From JAZGGS01 sp963764825 (GTDB taxonomy: Bacteria; Bacteroidota; Ignavibacteria; Ignavibacteriales; Ignavibacteriaceae), in the NCBI GenBank assembly GCA_963764825.1, contig CAVXUA010000001.1:16150-80149 (forward strand): 64,000 bases of DNA, in the 5' to 3' direction. The position numbers and the translations under genes are program-made. Positions 1 through 9,946 of the stretch are shown in pieces. The first letter of the stretch is position 1. Every line of letters begins with the position of its first letter. Below the pieces are notes generated by a model. The model was given only the letters and a program-made list of their open reading frames with translations, was not told the origin of the DNA and did not search any database.

Positions 1-33
1 TTGAATTGATTATTAGACTCTCTCCCATTCAAA

Positions 34-2463
34 TCACTTTTTCTTTGATACTTTCTTTTTACGCTTTATTGGTGAACTTTTCATTTTTGCCTTTGGAAAT
101 ACATAAGGAACTGCATCTTCAAGCTTCGCTATCGGAACAATCTTTAATCCTTCTTTAACTTTCGCCGAAATTTCCTTCAAGTCAATCTCATTTTCTTTTG
201 GGATTAGAACGGTTTCTATATCATTTCTTTTAGCCGCAAGTAACTTTTCATTTAACCCGCCAATAGGAAGAATAGAACCGGTTAGAGTTATTTCCCCGGT
301 CATTGCAACACTGTTGGATGCAGGTTTACCACTAACTGCAGAAAGCATAGCCAAAGCCATTGTAATTCCAGCAGAAGGTCCGTCTTTAGGTATAGCACCT
401 TCGGGCAGATGAATATGGATTTCTTTTCCTTTATAAAAATCAGGATTCAAACCAAATCGTTTAGCTGAAGAACGGAGATAACTTAATGCTGCCTGGGCAG
501 ATTCCTTCATCACATTTCCAAGCTGTCCGGTAAGATTTAACTTACCTGCACCATTCATTATTGTAGCGTCAACAGTAAGGAGTTCTCCGCCTGTACTCGT
601 CCAGGCCAGCCCGGTAACACTACCAACTTTATTTACCTTGCTGTGCTTCTGGTGCCTGTACCTGGGGTTCTTCAGGTATGTTTCAACTTTCTCTTCATCA
701 ATAATATTTTCTACAATTCTTTTTTTCTTACCGTTGGTTGATTCTTTAGATACAATATCTTTTGCAACTTTTCTAAGGACGGAAGCCATTTCTCTTTCCA
801 GGTTTCTTACACCGGCTTCGCGGGTATACTCACTAATTATTTTTCTTATAGCTTCATCATCGAACTTAACTTTTTTATCTTCCAGCCCATGCGCTTTTAA
901 CTGTTTTGGAATAAGATGTCTTTTTGCAATTTCCATTTTATCATATTCCAGGTAGCCGGGCAGTTCAATAATTTCCATTCTATCCTGTAGAGGCAGAGGA
1001 ATATTATATCTTACATTCGCAGTTGTAATAAACATTACATGCTGTAGGTCGTAATCAACTTCAAGATAGTGATCGTTAAAAGTATGATTCTGCTCAGGAT
1101 CAAGAACTTCCAGCATTGCAGAAGATGGATCGCCCCGGAAGTCCATACTCATTTTATCAACTTCATCTAAAAGAATAACAGGATTTACAGTTCCAGCTCT
1201 TTTCATCGATTGAACTATCTTACCCGGCATCGAGCCGATGTATGTTCGTCTGTGTCCTCTTATTTCCGCTTCATCACGCACGCCACCTAAACTTATCCTA
1301 ACAAACTTCCTTCCCAAAGCCCTTGCAATCGATTTGCCAAGTGAAGTTTTACCAACTCCTGGAGGACCCACAAAACATAGAATTTGACCGCGCATTTGTT
1401 TAACAAGGTTTAATACGGCAATATGTTCAATTATTCTTTCCTTCGGTTTTTTTAAACCAAAATGATCTTCATCCAATATCTTCTGAACATGTTTAATATT
1501 AAGTTTATCCTTTGTTCGTTTAGACCACGGCACATCAACAAGCCAATCTAGATAATTCCTAATAACCGTAGATTCGGGAGACATTGGCGGGGTTTTTTTA
1601 AGTTTGTTTAACTCCTCCAACGCTTTATCCTCAGCCTCTTTGGGCATTTTCGATTTTTTTATCTTCTCTCTTATTTTGGCAAATTCAGGTGAGCCATCTT
1701 CTTCATCACCAAGTTCATCCTGCAGAATTTTAATCTGTTCCTGGATGATAAACTTTCGCTGGGTTTTTGAAATATTTTCCTGTACCTTATTATCAATCTC
1801 TTTTTCAATTTTAAGAATGTCTATTTCGGAATTAAGGATTTTAATTACTTCGTAATATTGTTCTTTAAGAGTGTACTTTTGAATTATTGCCTGCTTAACG
1901 TCAATTGTCTGGTTTATGTTTGCAGCAGCGTAAAATAATTTCCTGTCTGGTTCTATAATATTTTCAAAAGCCGAAAGTGTATCGTTGGGAACATTACGGC
2001 TTATCTTTACATAATCTTTAAATAGCTGTGACATTTGCCTGATCATAGCATTCATTTCGTGATCTGTTTCGGCTGCAGGAATTATCACTTCAACCTTTGC
2101 CTCAAAAAATTCTTCCCTGTCTGTAAACTCAACTATCCTTGCCTGTATTAAACCGTCCACTAAAATCTTCATTAACCCATTTGGAAGTTTTAATATCTGA
2201 ACTATTTTTGCAATTGTACCATCCCGGTAAATATCATCTTTGGATGGAGCTTCGACATTTGATTTTTTTTGTGTGGAAAGAAAAATGTATTTTGTATTAT
2301 CCTGAACATAATTTGCAGCACGGATCGATTGTTCCCTGCCCACCAGTACGGGAAAAATCATATATGGAAATATTACAATATCTCTTAAAGGAAGAATAGG
2401 CAGGATTTCCGGAATATCTTCTACAAATGAATCTGAATCGGACGTTACGAACTTCAATTTCAC
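34..2463 (-). CDS. lon: ATP-dependent protease Lon (endopeptidase La)
   Basis: Lon is the cytosolic AAA+ serine protease that degrades misfolded and regulatory proteins. The 809-residue product has the full bacterial layout: an N-terminal substrate-binding domain that starts with LPILPLRDIVIFPYM, a long helical linker, an AAA+ module with Walker A GPPGVGKT and Walker B VILLDEVDK, and a C-terminal S16 peptidase domain. The catalytic Ser lies in PKDGPSAGIT and the Lys partner in LNEKLLAAKRN. Length matches the family. A lysine/arginine-rich tail (SPIKRKKKVSKKK) ends the protein and is probably disordered. The gene stands alone and is divergent from the phosphatase gene at 2655. The reading frame is intact. 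Identification is secure. Confidence 0.98.
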   Translation of the reverse strand: MKLKFVTSDSDSFVEDIPEILPILPLRDIVIFPYMIFPVLVGREQSIRAANYVQDNTKYIFLSTQKKSNVEAPSKDDIYRDGTIAKIVQILKLPNGLMKILVDGLIQARIVEFTDREEFFEAKVEVIIPAAETDHEMNAMIRQMSQLFKDYVKISRNVPNDTLSAFENIIEPDRKLFYAAANINQTIDVKQAIIQKYTLKEQYYEVIKILNSEIDILKIEKEIDNKVQENISKTQRKFIIQEQIKILQDELGDEEDGSPEFAKIREKIKKSKMPKEAEDKALEELNKLKKTPPMSPESTVIRNYLDWLVDVPWSKRTKDKLNIKHVQKILDEDHFGLKKPKERIIEHIAVLNLVKQMRGQILCFVGPPGVGKTSLGKSIARALGRKFVRISLGGVRDEAEIRGHRRTYIGSMPGKIVQSMKRAGTVNPVILLDEVDKMSMDFRGDPSSAMLEVLDPEQNHTFNDHYLEVDYDLQHVMFITTANVRYNIPLPLQDRMEIIELPGYLEYDKMEIAKRHLIPKQLKAHGLEDKKVKFDDEAIRKIISEYTREAGVRNLEREMASVLRKVAKDIVSKESTNGKKKRIVENIIDEEKVETYLKNPRYRHQKHSKVNKVGSVTGLAWTSTGGELLTVDATIMNGAGKLNLTGQLGNVMKESAQAALSYLRSSAKRFGLNPDFYKGKEIHIHLPEGAIPKDGPSAGITMALAMLSAVSGKPASNSVAMTGEITLTGSILPIGGLNEKLLAAKRNDIETVLIPKENEIDLKEISAKVKEGLKIVPIAKLEDAVPYVFPKAKMKSSPIKRKKKVSKKK

Positions 2464-2623
2464 TACCCTGGTTCAACTAATTTCTCCTTGAATTATTTGC
2501 ATTTATTAAAAAAGAAATATATCGAAATAGATTCCGGCTATCAAGGAAGTTAGCTTTGGCTTGACTCTAAAGCTTCTTTTGATTGTAAGCTAATTGTAAA
2601 CAAATAAGCTTATATATAATCTT

Positions 2624-2631
2624 TATATTTG
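2624..2631 (+). promoter_or_regulatory. Candidate Bacteroidota-type -7 promoter element
   Basis: The octamer TATATTTG matches the TAnnTTTG -7 consensus of the Bacteroidota housekeeping sigma factor. It lies 23 bases before the ATG of the phosphatase gene at 2655. The nearest upstream TTG (2594-2596) is farther away than the usual -33 spacing, so the match is partial. This is inferred from sequence only. Confidence 0.3.
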
Positions 2632-2654
2632 CCTCGTTAAATATTAGGAAATAA

Positions 2655-3422
2655 ATGATTCATGATTTAGTGAGTATTGCTAAAGAGGCAGGCAGTGTAA
2701 TTAGAGAAGGTTTTGGCAAATCTTTTAAGATTGAGTATAAAACAGGTGATAATAATCTGGTTACTGAAATTGATAAAGCTTCTGAAAAAGTTATAACCGA
2801 TTTTATAAGGAAAAAATATCCATCCCACAGCATACTTGCGGAGGAGGGAAGCGGCGAACAGAAAGATTCTGAATATCTCTGGGTCATCGATCCGCTGGAC
2901 GGTACAACTAACTTTGCTCACGGATTACCGATCTTTTCTGTTTCAATTGGATTGCAAAAGAATGGTAAAACAATAGCAGGTGTTGTTTATGATGTGATGC
3001 GCAATATTATCTTTTCTGCAGAACTTGGTGCAGGTGCTTTTGCTGATTCAGAAAAAATTACAGTTAGCAATAATGATAACCTTGCACACAGTATGCTTGT
3101 AACAGGTTTTCCTTACAATAAAAAAGAAAATCCTGATAAACTGTTTGAAAGATTTGTTGCTCTAACTAAAACTGCAAGAGGAGTGCGAAGACTTGGTTCT
3201 GCAGCAATTGATTTTTGTTACCTTGCAAGCGGTGTGTTCGATGGTTTCTGGGAAGTACATTTACATCCCTGGGATATTTGTGCAGGCAAATTGATTGTTG
3301 AAGAAGCCGGCGGTCTAGTAACTGATTTCGATGGTAATAAAACAAACATCTTTACAAAAAGAATTCTTTCAACTAACGGAAAGATTCATGAACAAGTAAT
3401 CGAAGTTATGGATTCACTTTAA
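2655..3422 (+). CDS. Inositol monophosphatase family protein (SuhB-like)
   Basis: The 255-residue protein belongs to the Li+-sensitive, Mg2+-dependent phosphatase family that hydrolyses inositol monophosphates and related sugar or nucleotide phosphates. Metal-binding motifs are in order: VTEID (36-40), LAEEGSGE with Glu63/64, the signature DPLDGTTNF (79-87), and HPWDICAGK with Asp207. All catalytic acidic residues are present and the length is normal. The ATG at 2655 follows an A-rich leader with AGGAAA. It is convergent with the acyl-CoA synthetase gene, 8 bases away. Substrate cannot be decided from sequence; inositol-1-phosphatase, histidinol phosphatase or PAP phosphatase activity are alternatives within this fold. 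Confidence 0.93.
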   Translation: MIHDLVSIAKEAGSVIREGFGKSFKIEYKTGDNNLVTEIDKASEKVITDFIRKKYPSHSILAEEGSGEQKDSEYLWVIDPLDGTTNFAHGLPIFSVSIGLQKNGKTIAGVVYDVMRNIIFSAELGAGAFADSEKITVSNNDNLAHSMLVTGFPYNKKENPDKLFERFVALTKTARGVRRLGSAAIDFCYLASGVFDGFWEVHLHPWDICAGKLIVEEAGGLVTDFDGNKTNIFTKRILSTNGKIHEQVIEVMDSL

Positions 3423-3430
3423 AAGTGATT

Positions 3431-5254
3431 TTACTTCTCCAGGCTTACATACATTTGTTCGATTAGCTCGCCGTAATTAGATTCAATCGCCTTCCTGCGA
3501 ATCTTTAAACTTGGAGTAATCTCACCCGATTCTATCGTAAAAGGTTTATGCAGTACGCTAAATCTTCTTATACGCTCATAATTTGCTAGCTTCTTCTGCA
3601 ACTGGTTCATGTCTTGCTCAAGCAGCTTGTATATCTTATCATTTTTTGTAAGATCTTCTTCAGAAGCATAAGGGATTTTATTAGAATCTGCATATTCTTT
3701 CAGCGCTTCAAAATCTGGTACAACAAGCGCGCTTAAAAACATTCGCCTGTCGCCAATCACAATAAACTGGTCAATAAATTTACTTGCAAGAAAAGTATTT
3801 TCAATTGGAGTTGGAGCAATATATTTACCGGCGGAAGTTTTAAAGAGATGTTTTTTCCTGTCGGTTATCATCAGAAATCCATCGGCATCAAAAACGCCAA
3901 TATCGCCTGTGTGCAGCCAGCCGTCTATTAAAGTGGCTTCCGTTTCCTTTTTATTCTTGTAATAACCCTGCATTATATTCGGTCCGCGTGCTAGAATTTC
4001 GCCATCCGATGCAATCTTTACTTCAACTCCCGGAAGCGGTTTGCCAACTGTACCAAATTTATAATCATCGAATCTGTTCGCAGCAATTACCGGTGAAGAT
4101 TCAGTTAATCCGTATCCTTCAATAATTATTATTCCAGTCGATTCAAAAAAATCACCCAGCGCGCGTGGCAATGCTGCACCGCCGGAAATAAAGAATCTTA
4201 AATTTCCCCCAGTTTTTTCCTTTAATTTCTTGAAGACAAGTTTATCTGCTACTTTATGTTTAATTCTTAAAGGTAGAGATATCTTACCTTCCCTTTTTGC
4301 ATTTGCATATTGATTACCAATATTAAGCGCTCCGTAAAATATTTTTTGCTTTTTCTCCGGCTGGCTTTCCACGTTTTTAATAATTTTGGAATAGATCCTT
4401 TCAAATAACCGCGGAACAGAAGTCATTATAGTTGGCTTAACTTCAATCAGGTTCGCAGCAACAGTTTCTATACTTTCTGCATAATAAACAGGTGCGCCGG
4501 CAGCAAATGCTGAGTAATATCCTGCCATTCTTTCAAAGCTGTGGCACAATGGTAAGAAGGAGAGAAAGACATCATCTTTAGTTATTGGATAAATTTCAAG
4601 CGTTGAGTTAACATTTGACATTATGTTCTTGTGTGTAAGAATAACTCCTTTAGGTTCGCCGGTAGTACCCGAAGTGTAAATCAAAGTGCAAATATCATTT
4701 TCATCAATTTGTTTAATAGAATCTTTTAAAAGATTAGGATGGTTCGGTTGATAACTGTTTCCAAGATCTTGCACCTGTTTGAAAGTATATAAATTCTTTA
4801 CATCAGCATCAAAATCATTTTCATTTAAAACGATAATAAACTTAATATGCTTACACTTATCAATTATTTTCCTGATCTTATTAAGCTGAAACTTGTTCGA
4901 TATAATAACTCCTTTTGCTTCAGAATTATTAAGAATAAATTCAATTGAATCTGCGGTGAGAGAAGGGAAAAGAGGAACGTCAATTCCACCAAGTTCAAGT
5001 ATTGCAAAATCAGAATAAACCCATTCCGGTCTGTTCTCAGAAATTATTGCAACCTTATCACCCTTTCCTACACCCAGCGAAGAAAGCCCATATGCAAACG
5101 AATTGGTTTCTTCTTTTAATTCGTTGTATGTAATTCCCTTATACTTTCCTTCAACTTTTCTATGAAGGACAAATCTTTCAGCTTCAGGTTTATACTCTTC
5201 AGTTAAAAACTGGTAAAGTTCCGGTATGGTACTACACGCTTTAAGTAAAGCCAT
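3431..5254 (-). CDS. Long-chain acyl-CoA synthetase (AMP-forming)
   Basis: The enzyme activates fatty acids to acyl-CoA with ATP through an acyl-adenylate. It is a 607-residue ANL-superfamily member. The P-loop-like A3 motif reads IYTSGTTGEPKGVILTHKN. The A5 region IIEGYGLTESSP, the A7 region GWLHTGDIG and the A8 region ITDRKKHLFKTSAGKYIAP are all present. The TSAGKYIAP form is typical of the FadD15/FAA-like long-chain ligases of Bacteroidota and actinobacteria. The ATG at 5254 precedes ALLKACSTIPELYQFL. The frame is intact and the gene is monocistronic. Chain-length preference is not evident. Confidence 0.95.
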   Translation of the reverse strand: MALLKACSTIPELYQFLTEEYKPEAERFVLHRKVEGKYKGITYNELKEETNSFAYGLSSLGVGKGDKVAIISENRPEWVYSDFAILELGGIDVPLFPSLTADSIEFILNNSEAKGVIISNKFQLNKIRKIIDKCKHIKFIIVLNENDFDADVKNLYTFKQVQDLGNSYQPNHPNLLKDSIKQIDENDICTLIYTSGTTGEPKGVILTHKNIMSNVNSTLEIYPITKDDVFLSFLPLCHSFERMAGYYSAFAAGAPVYYAESIETVAANLIEVKPTIMTSVPRLFERIYSKIIKNVESQPEKKQKIFYGALNIGNQYANAKREGKISLPLRIKHKVADKLVFKKLKEKTGGNLRFFISGGAALPRALGDFFESTGIIIIEGYGLTESSPVIAANRFDDYKFGTVGKPLPGVEVKIASDGEILARGPNIMQGYYKNKKETEATLIDGWLHTGDIGVFDADGFLMITDRKKHLFKTSAGKYIAPTPIENTFLASKFIDQFIVIGDRRMFLSALVVPDFEALKEYADSNKIPYASEEDLTKNDKIYKLLEQDMNQLQKKLANYERIRRFSVLHKPFTIESGEITPSLKIRRKAIESNYGELIEQMYVSLEK

Positions 5255-5292
5255 TGTTTCTCCTGGTTGATTTACAACTTTTAATTATTAAT

Positions 5293-5323
5293 CCACCCTC
5301 GGGCTTATGGAAAGGTGGTGCCC
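5293..5323. other. Possible small RNA pseudoknot in intergenic DNA
   Basis: The 237-base gap between the acyl-CoA synthetase and pruA contains interleaved complementary segments: CCACC (5293-5297) with GGTGG (5314-5318), and GGGC (5301-5304) with GCCC (5320-5323). The order 1-2-1'-2' would form an H-type pseudoknot. It is the only GC-rich patch in the gap. Coincidence is possible; no known riboswitch family was recognised. Confidence 0.2.
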
Positions 5324-5492
5324 TTCGTCTCCTGATTCAACTTAGGTATTAAAGATAATACCTTATCCTTAAAATCCAAAGTGTTCATATTAATAAAGCT
5401 GGCTTTACGCCCAGCAGCAAATTGATTATCAGAACCAAAACTTGTAATTTTTATAATTCATTTTCTAAAAATAATTTTTACAGGAGCATATA

Positions 5493-7045
5493 ATGGCAGT
5501 TAAACAGTTCAGTAATGAATCCTTCACAGATTTTACAAAGAAAGCTAATATTGAAAAGCAGGAAAAGGCCTTAGCCAAAGCACGTAAAAGTTTAGGCGGC
5601 ACTTATGAGCTAGTTATAGGCGGGAAGAAGTATAAAACAAACGGAAGAATCGTTTCTACTAATCCGGCAAATGGAAATGAAGTAATAGCAAATTTTCATA
5701 AAGGGACTAAAGATCTTGCTAAGAAAGCTATAGAAACAGCTTCTAGAAAGTTTGAAGAATGGAAATACGTTCCAACTGCAGAAAGAGCAAGATACCTCTT
5801 TCAAAGCAGCTAAAATAGCTCGCCGCAGAAGATTCGAAATAAATGCGTGGATGATTTTAGAAGCTGGAAAAAACTATGCTGAAGCAGATGGCGATACTGC
5901 TGAAGGAATTGACTTCCTGGAATTTTATGCAAGAGAAATGCTTCGTTATGCTTCCAAACAACCGATTACTCCCGTTAAAGGGTGAAAAGAACGAACTGGT
6001 TTATATTCCCCTGGGAGTTGGTGTTGCTGTTCCGCCATGGAATTTTCCTTTTGCAATTTTAGTTGGAATGACCTCCGCAGCAATTGTTGCAGGAAATACA
6101 GTTGTACTTAAACCTTCCAGCGACACTCCTATGATGGGCAAACTATTTTATGAAATTATGGAAGAAGCAGGATTGCCTGCCGGAGTGCTTAATTTTTTAC
6201 CAGGTTCTGGTGCAGAAGTTGGAGATACACTAGTAGCGCATCCTAAAACTCGCTTCATTTCATTTACAGGCTCGATGGAAGTTGGAACTCACATAAACGA
6301 ATTGGCTGCAAAGGTTCAACAGGGACAAATTTGGTTGAAACGGGTTGTTGCGGAAATGGGCGGCAAGGATTGTATTGTTGTTGATAAAGAATCAAATATA
6401 ACCGAAGCGGCTAAAGGAGTTGCTAGTTCTGCTTTTGGATTCCAGGGTCAGAAATGTTCTGCCTGTTCCAGGGCTATTGTAGACAAAGCGGTGCATACTA
6501 AATTTGTTAAGAAGTTGAAAGAAGAAGTTGAGAAGATAAAAGTTGGTAATGGCGCAGAAAATTTTGCAATGGGTCCTGTAATAAATGGGGCTGCTAAAAA
6601 GAGCATTATGAATTATGTAAGAATCGGAAAGAAAGAAGGAAAACTTCTTACCGGCGGCAAGTCAATTCCTGGTAATGGTAATTACATCGAACCAACTGTG
6701 TTTACAGATATAAAACCTACAGATCGGTTAGCGCAGGAAGAAATTTTTGGACCTGTACTTGCTGTTATTAAATCAAATAATTATGAACATAGCTTAAAGA
6801 TTGCGAACAATACTATTTATGGTTTAACCGGTGCAGTTTATACAAGGAATCGTAATAAAATTGAAAGAGCCAAGAAAGAACTTCTGATTGGCAATCTCTA
6901 TTTTAACAGGAAGTGTACAGCAGCATTGGTTGGCGGTCATCCTTTCGGCGGATTTAACATGTCCGGCACCGATTCCAAAGCTGGTGGAAGAGATTACCTT
7001 CTTCTTTTCTTGCAAGCAAAAACTATGAGCGAAAAAGTTAAATAA
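5493..7045 (+). CDS. pruA: 1-pyrroline-5-carboxylate dehydrogenase (frame broken twice)
   Basis: This NAD-dependent aldehyde dehydrogenase oxidises glutamate semialdehyde/P5C to glutamate in proline catabolism. The assembled product of about 517 residues has the family's normal length. It includes PPWNFPFAI, FTGSMEVGT, the catalytic Glu in VVAEMGGKD and the nucleophile Cys in GQKCSACSRAIV, followed by EEIFGPVLAV. Two one-base insertions split it, near 5802 (CTTTC before AAAGCAGC) and near 5980 (AAAGGG before TGAAAAG). Removing them restores RYLFKAAKIARRRRFE and PVKGEKNELVYIP. Both sites fit sequencing error. The ATG at 5493 follows an AGGAGC Shine-Dalgarno sequence. A strong terminator follows the stop. 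Confidence 0.93.
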
Positions 7046-7050
7046 TCAGA

Positions 7051-7078
7051 AAGACTCCCTTAATAGGGAGTCTTTTTT
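7051..7078 (+). terminator. Intrinsic terminator after pruA
   Basis: A perfect 10-bp stem (AAGACTCCCT / AGGGAGTCTT) with a TAAT loop is followed by a T run. It starts six bases after the pruA stop. Confidence 0.9.
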
Positions 7079-7103
7079 TAGTTTTAATATTTAAGGAAAA
7101 TAA

Positions 7104-8271
7104 ATGAAAATCCATGAATACCAGGCAAAAGAGATATTAAGAAAATATAATGTTGCTGTTCCAAATGGCAGTGTTGCATTTACAGGTGAGAAAGCTGTAA
7201 AAATTGCTAAAGAAGATTTGGGGGGCGAAGCTTGGGTTGTAAAAGCTCAAATTCATGCAGGCGGTAGAGGAAAAGGAGGTGGCGTTAAAGTTGCAAAATC
7301 TCTCGATGAAGTAAGTGAGTTTGCTAACGAGATGATAGGAATGAACCTTGTTACTCATCAAACCGGACCCGAAGGAAGAGAAGTTAAGCGCCTTCTTATT
7401 GAAGAAGGAATTAATATTGACCGTGAATTTTATGTAGGCATAACCCTTGACAGGGCTGTTTCAAAAGATGTTATGATGGTTTCTACCGAAGGTGGCGTGG
7501 AAATAGAAAAAGTTGCTGCAGAAACTCCTGAAAAAATCATTAAAGAAAAAATTGAACCTGAACTTGGTTTGCAGCCATTCCAGGCACGCAAACTTGCTTA
7601 TGCATTAGGGCTCGAAGGTGATCAACATAAAAGTGCAGTTAAGTTTCTTATTAGTTTGTACCGTGCATATGCTGGCATCGATGCTTCGCTTGCAGAAATA
7701 AATCCGCTTGTTGTAACGAGTGAAGGTAAAGTGCTTGCACTGGATGCAAAAATGAATTTTGATGACAATGCGCTCTACCGCAGGAAAGATATTGCAGAGT
7801 ACAGGGATCTTGATGAGGAAGATCCGCTGGAAATAGAAGCTTCAAAATACAACCTGAATTATATTAAACTTGATGGCAACGTTGGCTGTATGGTTAACGG
7901 CGCAGGGCTTGCAATGGCTACAATGGATATTATAAAATTAGCCGGTGGCGAGCCAGCTAACTTTTTAGATGTGGGAGGGACTGCTAATAAAGAAACAGTT
8001 TCAAACGGTTTTAAGATTATACTTTCCGATCCAAATGTTAGAAGCTATACTTATAAATATTTTTGGCGGAATTGTAAGATGCGACCGTGTTGCGCAGGGT
8101 GTTATTGATGCAGCAACTGAAATGTCTGTTAAGGTCCCGATTGTTATACGGCTGGAAGGTACAAATGCAATAGAAGCTGGTGAATTGCTGAAAAAATCTG
8201 GCTTGAATTTTGATGTAGCATCAAGCTTAAAAGATGCTGCTGAAAAAGTTACTTCTGTTTTGAAAAAATAA
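7104..8271 (+). CDS. sucC: Succinyl-CoA synthetase beta subunit (one frameshift)
   Basis: SucC is the ADP/GDP-forming subunit that binds nucleotide in the TCA-cycle step between succinyl-CoA and succinate. The N-terminus MKIHEYQAKEILRKY is diagnostic of the ATP-grasp domain. The glycine-rich HAGGRGKGGGVK loop, AEINPLVV, and GCMVNGAGLAMATMD leading into FLDVGGTA follow. A one-base disruption near 8041 (SDPNV / AILINIFGGIVRCD) shifts the frame; the tail continues to ASSLKDAAEKVTSVLKK. The joined length of about 388 residues equals the family norm. The sucD partner is not next to it: a terminator follows at once. The break is most likely a sequencing indel. Confidence 0.95.
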
Positions 8272-8304
8272 AGGCATCAGAAAAATCGTGTATTTTTAGA
8301 AAAG

Positions 8305-8333
8305 AGCCGTGTCTCAAAACGCGGCTTTTTTTA
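8305..8333 (+). terminator. Intrinsic terminator after sucC
   Basis: An 8-bp stem with one G-T pair (AGCCGTGT / ACGCGGCT) and a CTCAAA loop is followed by a run of seven T. It lies 33 bases after the sucC stop. Confidence 0.85.
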
Positions 8334-8432
8334 TTAATAATTTATTTTGATTTATTCAAGTTAAATAGCCCTTGCATTTAGATTTTAATAGTAATACATT
8401 TTTTATGCAGTAATTATATAATTAAAGATTTA

Positions 8433-9855
8433 ATGATGGCAAGTTTAGATTCAGATTTCGAAAATTTTCAATCCCCCAATTCCGAAAAGAATAACCTCAG
8501 GGATAGAATAAACGAATGTAAAGATATTATTGAAGCAGGCGAATTATACGGTTCTCTGGAATTTGTTGAAGATGTAATACACGAATGTCTTGAGAATGAG
8601 TTAAATGATGACGGATTATTTCTTACCGAATGTTTAATTGAAGTTGCTCCTTATAACTCTGAGTACTGGATCAGGAAAGGATTATTTCTTAAATGCCTTC
8701 TTCAGGTTTGAAGAAGCCATTGTATGTTACGATAAAGCGCTATCACTAAACCCCGGCGATGTAGATGCACTTGTAGACAGATCTGTGGCGGAAGAAAATA
8801 TAGGTTTATTCAGCAGCGCGCAGGAATCGCTGGAAGATGCGCTTCTAATTGATCCGAATCATGAAGATGCATTGTACAGTTTGGGAATTTTGCATCAGCG
8901 GCAGAATGAATTCCGCAAAGCAATAAAATATTTTGAAAAGGTTACTTTAATCGATGAGGAATATGCAGAAGCATACTACGAGCTTGGTTTCTGCCACGAA
9001 AACCTGGAAGAATATCCAAAAGCATTAAAATCTTATGACAAGTTTCTGGAACTAGATCCTTATAACGCAAGTGGCTGGTATAACCATGCCGATCATTCTT
9101 GTTAAACTAAATCGGCTGGAGCAAGCGATCAACAGTTATGAGCTTGCAGTTGCACTTAAAGAAGATTTTCCGAGTGCCTGGTTTAATAAAGGGAATGTAC
9201 TTGCAGAGTTAGGAAGATTTAAAGAAGCACTGGATAGTTTTAAAAAGCTTATCAGCTAGATAACTACGATGAAGCAACCTGTTTTAATATAGGAAACCTT
9301 TATGAAGAACTTGGCGATAATGTTCATGCAATAAAATATTACAACGAAGCAATAAAAATTAATGATGAGTATTACGAAGCTTATCTTGCCAGGGGATATT
9401 GCTACGATGCATTAGGAAAGTTCCAGATTGCTTTAAAAGATTTTAATACTGCTATTTCACTTTCCCAGGATAATGCAGAAGCATGGTATGCTAAAGCAGA
9501 CCTGGAATATTCATTGGGACATTTGAAAGAATCCGTAAACAGTTATCTTCATGCAGTAAAAATTCAACCGCAAAATTACGATGTGTGGTACACGCTGGCA
9601 GAAACATACATAGAATTGAGTGATTGGCTTAATGCGCTGGATGCTTTTGATCAATGCTTAAAGATTAAACCAAATGATGCTAATTCTGTATATGGTAAGG
9701 CAAAAATCAATTTTATTCTTAGCAGAACAGAAGAAGCAATAAAATGTTTGAAAATTGCATTCGAACTCGATCCCGGTATACAAAAAGAATTTGCAAGAGA
9801 ATATCCTGAGGTAAAATCATCCAGGTTATTTAAAAAACTGTTGGGGGAAAACTAA
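8433..9855 (+). CDS. Tetratricopeptide-repeat protein (several frameshifts)
   Basis: The span encodes about 474 residues of tandem 34-residue TPR helices. Repeated features are A-x-x-x-Y/F-x-x-A-L/I and D-P/K-P turns, for example FRKAIKYFEKVTLIDEEYAEAYYELGF-type units, LGRFKEALDSFKK and LSDWLNALDAFDQCLKIKP. No signal peptide or catalytic domain is visible, so it is probably a cytoplasmic scaffold. The N-terminal 60 residues are acidic. The frame changes near 8700, 9090, 9250 and again before 9514, each time keeping TPR register, which argues for sequencing indels. TPR proteins of this sort occur widely in Bacteroidota; the partner is unknown. The ATG at 8433 could be replaced by the one at 8436. 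Confidence 0.85.
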
Positions 9856-9946
9856 TCGTATACTTCATTCTCTTGGAAAAGGTTTTTGGGCAATTGAATA
9901 TTAACGCGGTTGTCATCATATTATGTTAATTATTAGTTTATAGGTT

